A stretch of DNA of 64,000 nucleotides from the NCBI RefSeq assembly GCF_014779555.2, contig NZ_CP094357.1, positions 4,340,001-4,404,000 of the forward strand, given 5' to 3'. Below the pieces are notes generated by a model that saw only the letters and a program-made list of their open reading frames with translations, was not told the origin of the DNA and searched no databases. Both the position numbers and the translations under genes were made by a program. This document shows positions 53,207 through 63,437 of this stretch, piece after piece (position 1 is the first letter of the stretch; each line of letters starts with the position of its first letter). The DNA comes from Lysobacter capsici (GTDB taxonomy: Bacteria > Pseudomonadota > Gammaproteobacteria > Xanthomonadales > Xanthomonadaceae).

Positions 53207-55573
53207 TCAAAACTGCGCATCAATCGTCAAAAACACCTGTCGCGGCGCATTGGCATGAAACGCAAACGTCTTCCCCTGCGGATCCGAGGCGCTGAACGCC
53301 GTCAGATTGCTGGCCGTACGCTTGTCGGTGAGATTGCTGCCATTAAGCGCAATCGACCACTGCCGCAACGGCCCCACCGGTTCGAAGGTGTAACGCAAGG
53401 CCGCGTCGAACTGAGTCGAACCACCGAACCCATTGTCGTTGGTGTAGGTGTAATAACGCTTGCCGGTGTACTTGCCGCTCACACTCGCCAGCCACGGCCC
53501 GCTGCGATAGCTCAACTCGCTCGACAGCATCTTGTCCGGCACATCGACCACGCGCTTGTCGCGGGTCTGCACGACCTTGCCGCTGTCGATGTAATTGTCC
53601 TGATAAGTCGACTTGTTCCACGACAGCGCGTTGTACCACTCGAACTGCGCATTAGGCTTCCAGATGAAGACCAGCTCGCTGCCGAAACTGTCGACCGAAC
53701 CGACGTTGAAGAACTGGGTGACGCACTCCGGCCGCGTGCCGGCTTCGATGCTCGAACACGGGTTCAGCGACAGCAGGCGGTTGTCGAACTTGACCTTGTA
53801 GACGCTGAAAGAGGCCTGATAGGTCTCGCCCACGCGGCGATAGCCCGCTTCCAGGGTCTTGGACGATTCGGGCTTGAGGCTGGCCTTCTGCACGTCGAAC
53901 GCGGCCTGACCGATCGCCAGCGGGCCGCCGGCGCCGCCGCCGACGAAGGCCGCGACGTTTTCGGTGTAGGCGGCGAACAGCTCCTGCCCTTCGCTGAGTT
54001 TGTAGCCGACGCCGAGCTGCGGCAGGAAACTGTCCTTGGTTTCCAGACGCCCGCTCGCGTTAGGCACTTCCATCGCGCGCGGATCGACCTGGCGCGCGCG
54101 CATGTCGACCTGGGTGCTCTTGGCGCCGACGTCCACGGTCATGCGGCCGTCGAGCAGGCTGATGGTGTCCTGCAGATAGGCTTGGCGGGTGTTGATGCGG
54201 TACTTCTGGAAGAACAGGCGGCGGTCGGGATCGTTGAGGAAACGGTCGTCGTTGACCGGGCCTTCGATGAAATAGAAATTGCGCTGCACGTCGTGGTGGT
54301 TGCTCTCGTACCAGAACCCGCCTTCGATGCGGTGATTGCCGATTTCCCAGGCCAGCGAGCTCATCGCGCCATAGCGGTTGATGCCGTAGTTGGTGCTGCG
54401 GATCGAGATCGGGATCGCCTTGGGCGTGTTCGGATACGAGTAATTGCCCGGCGACCACCAATGGCCCTGGCCGCGGTCGTCGTGGTAATAGGCCTGCGAT
54501 TTCAGCGTCAGGCCTTCGCCGAGATTGAACTCGCCGGCCAGCGCGGCCAGATGGTCGGTGCGCAGCGCGCGGCTGGCGTAGTAGGCATCGTCGATGGTCG
54601 CCGCGGGGCCGCTGAAGCCGCAGCGCGGATCGCCGGCGCGGTGCTGGTTCGCCGGCCACGGCTTGGGCGCGCAGTACGCCGCGGCGAGCGCGCGCTGCCA
54701 GTCGGGCTTGTACAGATTCCAGTCCCAGCCCGAGCCGCGCGACAGCAGACCCTTGGACAGGTAGGCGAAGTTGGCTTGGCTGGTTTCCGCGCTCGACACG
54801 AACGCGCTGATCCGGTTGCCGTCGCCGAACTGATACAGCGCCTTGAGGTTGACCTGGTTCTGATCCTGGTTGTCGCCGGGCTTGGACCACATGTCGGCGC
54901 TGAGCAGCGAACCGGACAGATACATCGAGAAACCGCCGTGATCGCCAGTGTCCATGCGCGCATAGGTGCGGCGGGTGCTGTCGCTGCCGAAGGTCTGGGC
55001 AAGGCGCAGGCCGAATTCGCTGTGCGGATCGGAGGAGAAATACTGCAAGGTGCCGCCGAGGTTGCTGGTCGAGGCGGTGCCGAGCGAGCCGATGCCCGCG
55101 GCCAGTTCCGCGCCGGCCAGGTTCTCGCCGATCAAGGCGCGGCTGATGCCCAGGCCGTTGTAGTTGCCGTAGCTGTTGTCGCCGAGCGGAATGCCGTCGA
55201 GGGTGTAGCCGAGCAGGCGCTGGTTGAAGCCGCGCAGGCTGATGGTCTGCGATTCCTCGTTGGCGCCGTAGGCGTCGTTGGACTGCACCGAGATGCCCGG
55301 CAGCTTGTTGAGGATCTTCTGCGGGCTGGTGCCCGGCGCGCGCTTTTCGATATCCGCCAGCTTGATCCGCTGCACCTGGCGGGTCTCGCCCATGCCGATC
55401 ACCGACACCGCGTCGAGCGTGGTCGCATCGCGGCCCGCCGCTTCACCCGCGGCGCCGTCGAGCGCGGTCTCGGGCGCGGGCGCGGCCTCGCGCGGATCGG
55501 CATGAACGGGCGCGGTCGCCAGCGCGGTCCAGATCGCCAGCACGAGCGCGGGCGTGGCAAGGGGGTACTTCAT
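53207..55573 (-). CDS. TonB-dependent outer-membrane receptor
   Basis: This 788-residue receptor imports a ligand across the outer membrane with energy from TonB. The signal peptide is MKYPLATPALVLAIWTALAT (cleaved near VHA). A TonB-box-like LDAVSVIG precedes the plug domain (KILNKLPGISVQSNDAYGAN; SLRGFNQRLLGYTLDGIPLG; LGGTLQYFSSDP). The long beta-barrel ends in Phe (VFLTIDAQF) as required for outer-membrane assembly. GGAG lies before the ATG. It diverges from the kgtP-dctA-porin genes, so a dicarboxylate or tricarboxylate chelate is a possible ligand; this is inference from context. Confidence 0.93.
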   Translation of the reverse strand: MKYPLATPALVLAIWTALATAPVHADPREAAPAPETALDGAAGEAAGRDATTLDAVSVIGMGETRQVQRIKLADIEKRAPGTSPQKILNKLPGISVQSNDAYGANEESQTISLRGFNQRLLGYTLDGIPLGDNSYGNYNGLGISRALIGENLAGAELAAGIGSLGTASTSNLGGTLQYFSSDPHSEFGLRLAQTFGSDSTRRTYARMDTGDHGGFSMYLSGSLLSADMWSKPGDNQDQNQVNLKALYQFGDGNRISAFVSSAETSQANFAYLSKGLLSRGSGWDWNLYKPDWQRALAAAYCAPKPWPANQHRAGDPRCGFSGPAATIDDAYYASRALRTDHLAALAGEFNLGEGLTLKSQAYYHDDRGQGHWWSPGNYSYPNTPKAIPISIRSTNYGINRYGAMSSLAWEIGNHRIEGGFWYESNHHDVQRNFYFIEGPVNDDRFLNDPDRRLFFQKYRINTRQAYLQDTISLLDGRMTVDVGAKSTQVDMRARQVDPRAMEVPNASGRLETKDSFLPQLGVGYKLSEGQELFAAYTENVAAFVGGGAGGPLAIGQAAFDVQKASLKPESSKTLEAGYRRVGETYQASFSVYKVKFDNRLLSLNPCSSIEAGTRPECVTQFFNVGSVDSFGSELVFIWKPNAQFEWYNALSWNKSTYQDNYIDSGKVVQTRDKRVVDVPDKMLSSELSYRSGPWLASVSGKYTGKRYYTYTNDNGFGGSTQFDAALRYTFEPVGPLRQWSIALNGSNLTDKRTASNLTAFSASDPQGKTFAFHANAPRQVFLTIDAQF

Positions 55574-55868
55574 TGCAATCTCCGGGGGAAGTTCGGGCAA
55601 AAATCCGGAGAAGCATGGGCGGCGCAGATGACGCGCTGATGGCGGACCGGCGCGGATGAACGGCCCCCCTAACCCTAAGGTGGTATTGGTCGCCGCCGCG
55701 GTCGGGACCACTATCGGCGGCGACCGCGGGGACGCGCGCTCGCCTTGCCGTCGCCCGCGTCTGCCGCGAGCCATTCGCGCAAAGCGTTCACGGGCATTGC
55801 GGTCGCACGGCCAGCGCGACCACCGCCTTCGCATCGTCAGTATTCGCTTTTCCAGGAGCCGCCATAAC
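55574..55868. promoter_or_regulatory. Divergent regulatory region, TonB receptor / kgtP
   Basis: A strong hairpin pairs GGTCGCCGCCG (55688-55698) with CGGCGGCGACC (55715-55725) around a 16-nt loop that itself contains GGTCGGGACC. Next to it, TGGTATTGGT (55681-55690) and CCCTAACCCTAAGG stand out. TGGTATT resembles one half of the TGGTATT-N4-AATACCA operator reported for NagQ in Xanthomonas, but the second half is missing. AGGAG lies upstream of the kgtP GTG. Confidence 0.4.
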
Positions 55869-57197
55869 GTGAGCGCCGTCACCCTCGCCGACACCGTGCC
55901 CAGCGCCCCGAGCGTGAGCCCCGGGCAACGTCTGAAATCGATCTTCTCCGGCTCGGTCGGCAACCTGGTCGAGTACTACGACTGGTACGTCTACACCTCG
56001 TTCTCGCTGTACTTCTCCCACGTGTTCTTCCCCAGCGGCGACAAGCTCAGCCAGAACCTCAAGACCGCGGCGATCTTCGCGGTGGGTTTTCTGATGCGGC
56101 CGATCGGCGGCTGGGTGTTCGGCCGCTACGCCGACCGCCACGGCCGCAAGGCTTCGCTGATGCTGTCGGTGCAGTTGATGTGTCTGGGCTCGCTGATCAT
56201 CACCCTGACCCCGGGTTACGAAACCATCGGCCTGTTCGCGCCGATCCTGCTGCTGGCCGCGCGCCTGATGCAGGGCCTGAGCGTGGGCGGCGAATACGGC
56301 AGTTCGGCCACGTATCTGAGCGAAATGGCGTCGAGCAAGCACCGCGGCTTCTGGTCGAGCTTCCTCTACGTCACCTTGATCATGGGCCAGCTGCTGGCGG
56401 TGCTGGTGCTGGTGGTGCTGCAGCAGTTCGTGCTGACCGACGAGCAATTGCGCTCGTGGGGCTGGCGCATTCCGTTCGCGATCGGCGCGATCGCCGCGGT
56501 GGTCGCGCTGTACCTGCGCCGCAACATGCACGAGACCGAGTCGTTCACCAAGCTCAAGGCCAGCGACACGCCGCAGCGCAAGGAAGGCTCGCTGCGCACC
56601 TTGATGCAGCACCCGCGCGCGGTGCTGACCGTGATCGGCCTGACCATGGGCGGCACGCTGGCGTTCTACACCTATTCCAACTACATGCTGAAGTTCCTCA
56701 GCCTGAGCGCGGGCTTCAGCGAATCGACCGCGACCTTGATCAACGCCTCGACCCTGTTCGTGTACATGCTGCTGCAGCCGCTGATCGGCGCGCTGTCGGA
56801 CCGGATCGGCCGGCGCCCGCTGCTGATCGCGTTCGGCGTGCTCGGCGCGGTGCTCACCGTGCCGGTGATGCACTGGATCCGCGACGCGCAGACGCCGCTG
56901 GAAGCGTTCTTCCTGATCATGGTGCTGCTCGGCGCGGTCAGCGGCTACACCGCGATCAACGCGGTGGTGAAGGCCGAACTGTTCCCGGTCGAAGTGCGCG
57001 CGCTCGGCGTCGGCCTGCCGTATGCGCTGACCGTCGCCCTGTTCGGCGGCACCGCCGAGATCATCGCCCTGCAGTTCAAGCAACACGGCATGGAGAGCGG
57101 TTTCTTCTGGTACGTCAGCGCCTGCATCGCCTGCTCGCTGCTGGTCTATTTCTTCATGCCCGACACGCGCAAGCACTCGACCATCGATCGCGACTGA
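55869..57197 (+). CDS. kgtP: Alpha-ketoglutarate/dicarboxylate:H+ symporter (MHS family MFS, KgtP-like)
   Basis: This 442-residue inner-membrane transporter has 12 hydrophobic segments. It follows E. coli KgtP closely in motifs: [71 protein letters not shown] and [12 protein letters not shown]. The family brings in alpha-ketoglutarate or related acids with protons. The start is GTG at 55869, preceded by AGGAG; no better ATG exists in frame near the first helix. dctA follows 76 bp downstream, probably in the same transcript. Confidence 0.88.
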   Translation: MSAVTLADTVPSAPSVSPGQRLKSIFSGSVGNLVEYYDWYVYTSFSLYFSHVFFPSGDKLSQNLKTAAIFAVGFLMRPIGGWVFGRYADRHGRKASLMLSVQLMCLGSLIITLTPGYETIGLFAPILLLAARLMQGLSVGGEYGSSATYLSEMASSKHRGFWSSFLYVTLIMGQLLAVLVLVVLQQFVLTDEQLRSWGWRIPFAIGAIAAVVALYLRRNMHETESFTKLKASDTPQRKEGSLRTLMQHPRAVLTVIGLTMGGTLAFYTYSNYMLKFLSLSAGFSESTATLINASTLFVYMLLQPLIGALSDRIGRRPLLIAFGVLGAVLTVPVMHWIRDAQTPLEAFFLIMVLLGAVSGYTAINAVVKAELFPVEVRALGVGLPYALTVALFGGTAEIIALQFKQHGMESGFFWYVSACIACSLLVYFFMPDTRKHSTIDRD

Positions 57198-57273
57198 TGC
57201 CCGCCGTCGCGCGCGCGAACCCAGCTCCCGTCCCCACCCTTTCCGCCGTCGCTCCAGTACAGGAATCCCGCCC

Positions 57274-58596
<1,323 letters not shown>

Positions 58597-58731
58597 CCTA
58601 GCGCCGCGGAAGTTTCGCCGGGCCGTTCAAGCAGCCCGGCTCATCCAACCCAATCACCACGAGCCGGACGCGCTGCGCCCGGCGCGGTTTCCTGCTGCCA
58701 GGACGGCGGTCACGACCTGGAGTTCCGACCG

Positions 58732-59937
58732 ATGATCCGTATCGACCGCCTCGCCCTCGCGCTGTCCGCCGCGATCCTCGCCGCCGCGCTGCCGTGCGGC
58801 GCGCGCGCCGCCAACTTCGACGATTGGCCGACCAAGTACAGCTTCGCCGACGGCACCGAGATTTCCGGCACCGCCAACGTCGCCTACGACGTGGTCGATT
58901 TCTCCGGCGACAACGGCTACGGCACCGCCGCGACCGCGTTGTCCGACGACGGCCACTTCCGCCGCCGCGAGTTCGGCGTGAACCTGAAGAAGAAGGATGT
59001 GTACGACTTCACCGCGGTGTTCGATTTCGAAGCCAAGGTCTGGCTCGACGTCGCCCTGCGCATGGAGACCAAGGCCTTGTTCGGCGCCGACTACGGCAAG
59101 CTGCGCGTGGGTTACTTCAAGACCCCGGTCAGCATGGAGAGCGTGGCGGCGTCGCGCAGCGGCAGCATGATCGAATTGTCGGCGGCGTCGCAGGCGATCT
59201 ACCAGGCCCGCCGCACCGGCGTGGAATGGTCGATGGAGCGGCCGCGTTACGCGGTGAGCGCTGCGTATTTCTTCGGCCACGACCTGCAGGGCGACAACCC
59301 CGGCACCACCGCGGCCGGCCGCGCGGTGTGGACGCCGGTCAAGGACAAGGACCATGTCGTGCATCTGGGCCTGACCGCGTCGGTCGAGAACCCGCACGGT
59401 TTCACCGATGGACGCGGCGCGTACTTCGGCCCGTCGACCCGCTTCCGCGCGCGGCCGATGAGCGGCCTGACCGCGGTGCGGCTGGTCGATTCGGGCAGCC
59501 TGCGCAACACCGACAAGGTGCTGCGCAACGGCCTGGAAGCGTTGTGGATCGACGGCCCGTGGTCGGTGCAGGCCGAGTACCTGCGCGCCACCGCGCAGCG
59601 CGAAAACGGCGCGCGCGATTTCACCGCCGACGGTTACTACGTAACCGGCAGCTGGGTGCTGACCGGCGAAACCCGGCCTTACACCGGCAACAACGTCGCC
59701 AACATCAAGCCGGCGCATGGCTATGGCGCGGTCGAACTGCTCGCGCGCTATGGCGAACTCGATCTCGACGACGGCGGCATCGCCGGCGGCCGCCAGCGCG
59801 ATCTGACCCTGGGCGTGAACTGGTATCTGACCACGCACTTCAAATTCCAGGCCAACTGGGTGCAGGTCAAGGCGGACAAGGGGCTGTTGTCGGGGGATCC
59901 GGATGTGATGGAGGTTCGGGCGCAGTTGCAGTTTTAA
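58732..59937 (+). CDS. Outer-membrane porin, OprO/OprP family
   Basis: This 401-residue porin has a signal peptide (MIRIDRLALALSAAILAAAL, cleaved near ARAA) and then alternating beta strands. Motifs include FRRREFGVNLKKKDVYDFTA, LRVGYFKTPVSME and RRTGVEW, typical of the OprO/OprP polyphosphate-porin family. The last residue is Phe (RAQLQF). In Xanthomonads such porins can serve organic-acid uptake; its location after dctA suggests passage of dicarboxylates. The gap to dctA is 135 bp, with a 7-bp hairpin (GCCGGGC / GCCCGGC) that may tune expression. Confidence 0.88.
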   Translation: MIRIDRLALALSAAILAAALPCGARAANFDDWPTKYSFADGTEISGTANVAYDVVDFSGDNGYGTAATALSDDGHFRRREFGVNLKKKDVYDFTAVFDFEAKVWLDVALRMETKALFGADYGKLRVGYFKTPVSMESVAASRSGSMIELSAASQAIYQARRTGVEWSMERPRYAVSAAYFFGHDLQGDNPGTTAAGRAVWTPVKDKDHVVHLGLTASVENPHGFTDGRGAYFGPSTRFRARPMSGLTAVRLVDSGSLRNTDKVLRNGLEALWIDGPWSVQAEYLRATAQRENGARDFTADGYYVTGSWVLTGETRPYTGNNVANIKPAHGYGAVELLARYGELDLDDGGIAGGRQRDLTLGVNWYLTTHFKFQANWVQVKADKGLLSGDPDVMEVRAQLQF

Positions 59938-59938
59938 C

Positions 59939-60197
59939 GGCCGGGATTCGGGAATGGGGAATCGGGAATCGTGAAAAGCCGGGATTCGCAGGCGCTTTGA
60001 CTTTGCCGCAGCGGATGGCGACGATGGATTGCGCACTGCGTTGATCCAGACGATGCAACGTCGGGCTCGGTCACCGCCGCCGGAGAACACGATGCTTGCA
60101 CCCCGCTCAACTCATTCACGTCCTTCTCAGCGTGTCCGCGAGATCGCGTCGCACGCGCTTTTCCGACTCCCGACTCTCGATTCCCGATTCCCGTCCC
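59939..60197. repeat. Inverted repeat (GGGATTCGGGAATGGGG family) before the hybrid kinase gene
   Basis: The left arm (59939-59987, CCGGGATTCGGGAATGGGGA) follows the porin stop. The right arm (60159-60197, CGACTCTCGATTCCCGATTC) ends only five bases before the kinase GTG codon, with about 170 bp between arms. It may isolate the kinase gene from the porin transcript. Confidence 0.7.
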
Positions 60198-60201
60198 ACC
60201 C

Positions 60202-62871
60202 GTGATCCCCCACCGCCGCCAGCTGCAAACCGCCCTGTGGATCGCCCTGATCGCGATCGGCGTGGCGCTGTCGATGCTGATCGCCGGACGCATCGCCTAT
60301 TCGCAGGCGCTGCAACGCCAGGCCGGCGAAGCGCGCGCGCTGCTGGCCCAGCGCGCGCAGGTGATCGAGCAGCACATCGACCGTTACCGGATCATGCCGG
60401 CGGTGCTGTCGCTGGATCCGCAACTGCGCGCCACGCTCGCCAATCCCGACGATCGCACTCAGCGCCAGCGCGCCAACGAGCGCCTGGTCCAGCTCAATTT
60501 CGCCAACCGCACCAGCACCCTGACCCTGATCGACAGCAAGGGCATCGGCATCGCCGCGAGCAACTGGGACCTGCCCAACAGCAACGTCGGACAGTCGTAT
60601 GCGTTCCGTCCGTATTTCCAGAAGGCGATGACCGACGGCGCCGGCGAGTTCTACGCGATCGGCGTGACCACGCATGTGCCGGGCCATTTCATCGCCCGCG
60701 CGATCCACGACGAACGCGGCGGCGCGGTCGGCGCGGTCGCGGTCAAGGTCGAACTCGAGGACATCCGCTCGGACTGGAGCGAACGCGGCGATCTGGTCCT
60801 GCTCAGCGACGCCAGCGGCGTGGTGTTCCTGACCGCGCAGCCGCAATGGCGCTATCGCCTGCTGCGGGCGCCGACACCGGCGCAGAACCTGCAATTGCAG
60901 CGCACCCGGCAGTATCAGGGGCAGACCCTGCGGCCGGCCACGATCCGGGTCGAGCGCGAAGTCGGCGACGGCGCGCGCGTGGTGCGCCTGCGCGATCCGC
61001 TGATGCGCGAACCGATGCTGTGGCAATCGCTGCATCTGCCGCGCGAGGACTGGACCTTGCATCTGCTGCGCGATACCACGCCGAGCATTCGCACCGCGTG
61101 GATCGCGCGCGCGGTCGCGGCCGGCGCGTGGCTGCTGCTGGTCTCGGTCGTGCTGCTGCTGATGCAGCGCAACCGCATCGCCGCGCTGCGACTGCGCAGC
61201 CGGCAGGAACTGGAGAAGATGGTCGAGCATCACGCCGAAGCCTTGCGCAACGCGCAGGACGGCGTGGTCCAGGCCGCGCGGCAGGCGAGCCTGGGCGAAG
61301 GCCACAGCCTGGAGCATCTGCCGCAAGGCGTCAGCGTGGTCGACGCGGAACTGCGTCTGGTCGCGTGGAATCAGCGCTATGCCGAACTGTTCCGTTACCC
61401 GCCCGACCTGCTGCAGGTCGGCCGTCCGATCGAAGACCTGATCCGCTACAACGCGCGCCGCGGCCTGCTCGGCGCTGATCCGGAAGACGCGATCCGCCGC
61501 CGCCTGGATCACCTGCAGCGTGGCCAGCCGTACCTGCACGAACGCGAGCGGCCCGACGGCACGGTGATCGAGATCCGCGGCAATCCCATGCCCGACGGCG
61601 GCTTCGTCACCAGTTACGCCGACATCACCGCGTACAAGCAGGCCGCGCGCGATCTGCGCACGCTCGCCGACAGCCTGGAACGCGGCATCGAGCAACGCAC
61701 CAGCGACCTGCAAAGCGCCAAGGGCGAAGCCGAACGCGCCAACCGGTCCAAGACCCGCTTCGTCGCCGCCGCGGTCCACGATCTGCTGCAGCCGTTGAAT
61801 GCGGCGCGCATGTATCTGTCGTCGCTGCGTCGGCGCGTCGATGCCGAAGGCCGCGAGCTGACCGATCACATCGAGGCCGCGCTGGCCGCGCAGGACGACA
61901 TCCTGTCGAGCCTGCTGGATATTTCGCGGCTGGAATCGGGCGCGCTGGAAGTCAAACGCGGCGCATTGCCGCTGGCGCGCGTGCTGAGCGCGATCGAAAG
62001 CCAGTTCCGCATCCTGGCCGAATCGCGCGGCCTGCATCTGCATTGCCTGCCGTGCAGCGCGATCGTCGACAGCGACGAAGTGTTGCTGCGCCGGATCGTG
62101 CAGAACTTCCTGTCCAACGCGATGCAGTTCACCCCGCGCGACGGCCGCATCGTGCTCGGCGCGCGGCGCTTGCGCGATGGCGTGCGCATTGAGGTGTGGG
62201 ACACCGGGCCGGGCATCGCGCCGAACAAGCGCGAGCTGATCTTCGAGGAATTCCAGCGCCTGGACACCGGCGTGGAAGCGCCGCAGCGCGGCGCCGGGCT
62301 GGGACTGGCGATCGTGCGCCGAGTCGCGCTGTTGCTCGACCATCGCATCGGTCTGCGTTCGTGGCCGGGACGCGGCAGCGTGTTCTCGGTCGAGGTGCCG
62401 TATGCGAGCGCGGCGGTCGACGATGCCGCGCCGAGCCCGGCATCGGCGACGCCGGACGGTCCCTTGACCGCTCTCGATCGCGAAGAAGACTCGCCGCTGT
62501 ATGAGCGTCAGGTGTGGGTGGTCGACGACGACCCGCATTCGCGCCAGGCCGCGCAACATCTGCTCGAAGATTGGGGCTGCCGGGTCGAGACCGCCGCCAC
62601 CGCGGCTTGCGCGCTGACCCATGCCGATCATCTGCCGATGCCGGAGCTGTTGCTGCTCGATTACCGGCTGGGCGAAAGCACCGGCTTCGAACTGGGCACC
62701 CAGTTGGAAGCCAAATGGAAACGCATGCCGCCGGTGGTGCTGATGTCGGCCGATGCCGATCCCGGGCTACGCACGCGCGCGGGCGAGCGTGGGTGGAGTT
62801 TTCTGCCCAAGCCGCTGAAACCGGCGGCGCTGCGGGCGTTGGTTACGCGGATGGTGATGCGGGGCGGTTGA
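60202..62871 (+). CDS. Hybrid sensor histidine kinase with DctB-like sensor, PAS and receiver domains
   Basis: This 889-residue membrane kinase has a first membrane helix (about 8-28). A periplasmic double-Cache sensor follows, with the DctB-like signature IAASNWDLPNSNVGQSYAFR then GEFYAIGVTTHVPGHF. A second membrane helix lies at about 300-320, then a PAS domain (EHLPQGVSVVDAELRLVAWN), HisKA with phospho-acceptor His526 in FVAAAVHDLLQPLN, an ATPase domain (NFLSNAMQFTP, DTGPGIA, GAGLGLAIV) and a C-terminal receiver with Asp820 (LLLLDYRLG). It probably senses C4-dicarboxylates and passes phosphate to the NarL-type regulator nearby. GTG start; no ribosome-binding site, because a repeat arm lies directly upstream. 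Confidence 0.92.
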   Translation: MIPHRRQLQTALWIALIAIGVALSMLIAGRIAYSQALQRQAGEARALLAQRAQVIEQHIDRYRIMPAVLSLDPQLRATLANPDDRTQRQRANERLVQLNFANRTSTLTLIDSKGIGIAASNWDLPNSNVGQSYAFRPYFQKAMTDGAGEFYAIGVTTHVPGHFIARAIHDERGGAVGAVAVKVELEDIRSDWSERGDLVLLSDASGVVFLTAQPQWRYRLLRAPTPAQNLQLQRTRQYQGQTLRPATIRVEREVGDGARVVRLRDPLMREPMLWQSLHLPREDWTLHLLRDTTPSIRTAWIARAVAAGAWLLLVSVVLLLMQRNRIAALRLRSRQELEKMVEHHAEALRNAQDGVVQAARQASLGEGHSLEHLPQGVSVVDAELRLVAWNQRYAELFRYPPDLLQVGRPIEDLIRYNARRGLLGADPEDAIRRRLDHLQRGQPYLHERERPDGTVIEIRGNPMPDGGFVTSYADITAYKQAARDLRTLADSLERGIEQRTSDLQSAKGEAERANRSKTRFVAAAVHDLLQPLNAARMYLSSLRRRVDAEGRELTDHIEAALAAQDDILSSLLDISRLESGALEVKRGALPLARVLSAIESQFRILAESRGLHLHCLPCSAIVDSDEVLLRRIVQNFLSNAMQFTPRDGRIVLGARRLRDGVRIEVWDTGPGIAPNKRELIFEEFQRLDTGVEAPQRGAGLGLAIVRRVALLLDHRIGLRSWPGRGSVFSVEVPYASAAVDDAAPSPASATPDGPLTALDREEDSPLYERQVWVVDDDPHSRQAAQHLLEDWGCRVETAATAACALTHADHLPMPELLLLDYRLGESTGFELGTQLEAKWKRMPPVVLMSADADPGLRTRAGERGWSFLPKPLKPAALRALVTRMVMRGG

Positions 62872-63437
62872 GGGTTAGGCGGGTTGGGTTTGTGTGCGTT
62901 GCGATTGCGCGATGCGCGATGCGCGTTGCGCGTTGCGCGTTGCGCGGATGCGCGGATGCGCGGATGCGATGTTGATGCGCAGTCGGCTGGCGCGGCAGGT
63001 TTTTCGCGTTGTGTTGAAGCAAAAGCGAATCCCCCCTGCCCCCCTTTTACAAAGGGGGGAACAGCAACAGCAACGGCTACGGCTACGGCAACAGCTACGG
63101 CAACAGCGACGACAACGACAACGACAACGGCCATAGCGTGGGGAAATCGCCAGCGCTCGGGATACGTATTGTCGACAAGCACATGTATCTAAGGAAGCGC
63201 GGGTTCCGGCCGAATCGCGCGTGCGTGCATTTGTTCGCACGAAGCCTCGGCTGAAACCGGCGCCCACTTTGGAAAAGGGGGCGAGCGCCCGGCGGGGTTC
63301 GATCCTGGGTGGCGTTCGGTGCGCGGGGGATTCGCTTTTCGTGTCAGCCAGCGCAAACGCCGCGCCCTGAACTGTCTTCAGCGAAAGCGCCGATTGCGAG
63401 CGCGCCGACAGCGGCCTCGACCACCGCGCAGCGAGCC
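62872..63437. repeat. Gene-free region with modular repeat and short tandem repeats
   Basis: From 62895 a run of GCGATGCGCGATGCGCGTTG and GCGCGGATGCGCGGATGCG repeats extends to about 62970. At 63017-63068 lies the AAAAGCGAATCCCCC plus CCTTTTACAAAGG module with an AACAGCAACAG tail that degenerates into CGGCTACGGCTACGGC and ACGACAACGACAACG. The partner modules (CGAAGCCTCGGCTGAAACCG; TTTGGAAAAGGGGGCGAGCG; GCGGGGGATTCGCTTTT) follow at 63237-63342. Compared with the 35-kb copies the module order is rearranged. No gene was seen. Confidence 0.7.

Noticed and set aside
52260-53295. Open frames in palindromic element B
   Set aside because: Same reasoning as for element A: repeat-derived frames, no ribosome-binding site, frame not conserved between arms.
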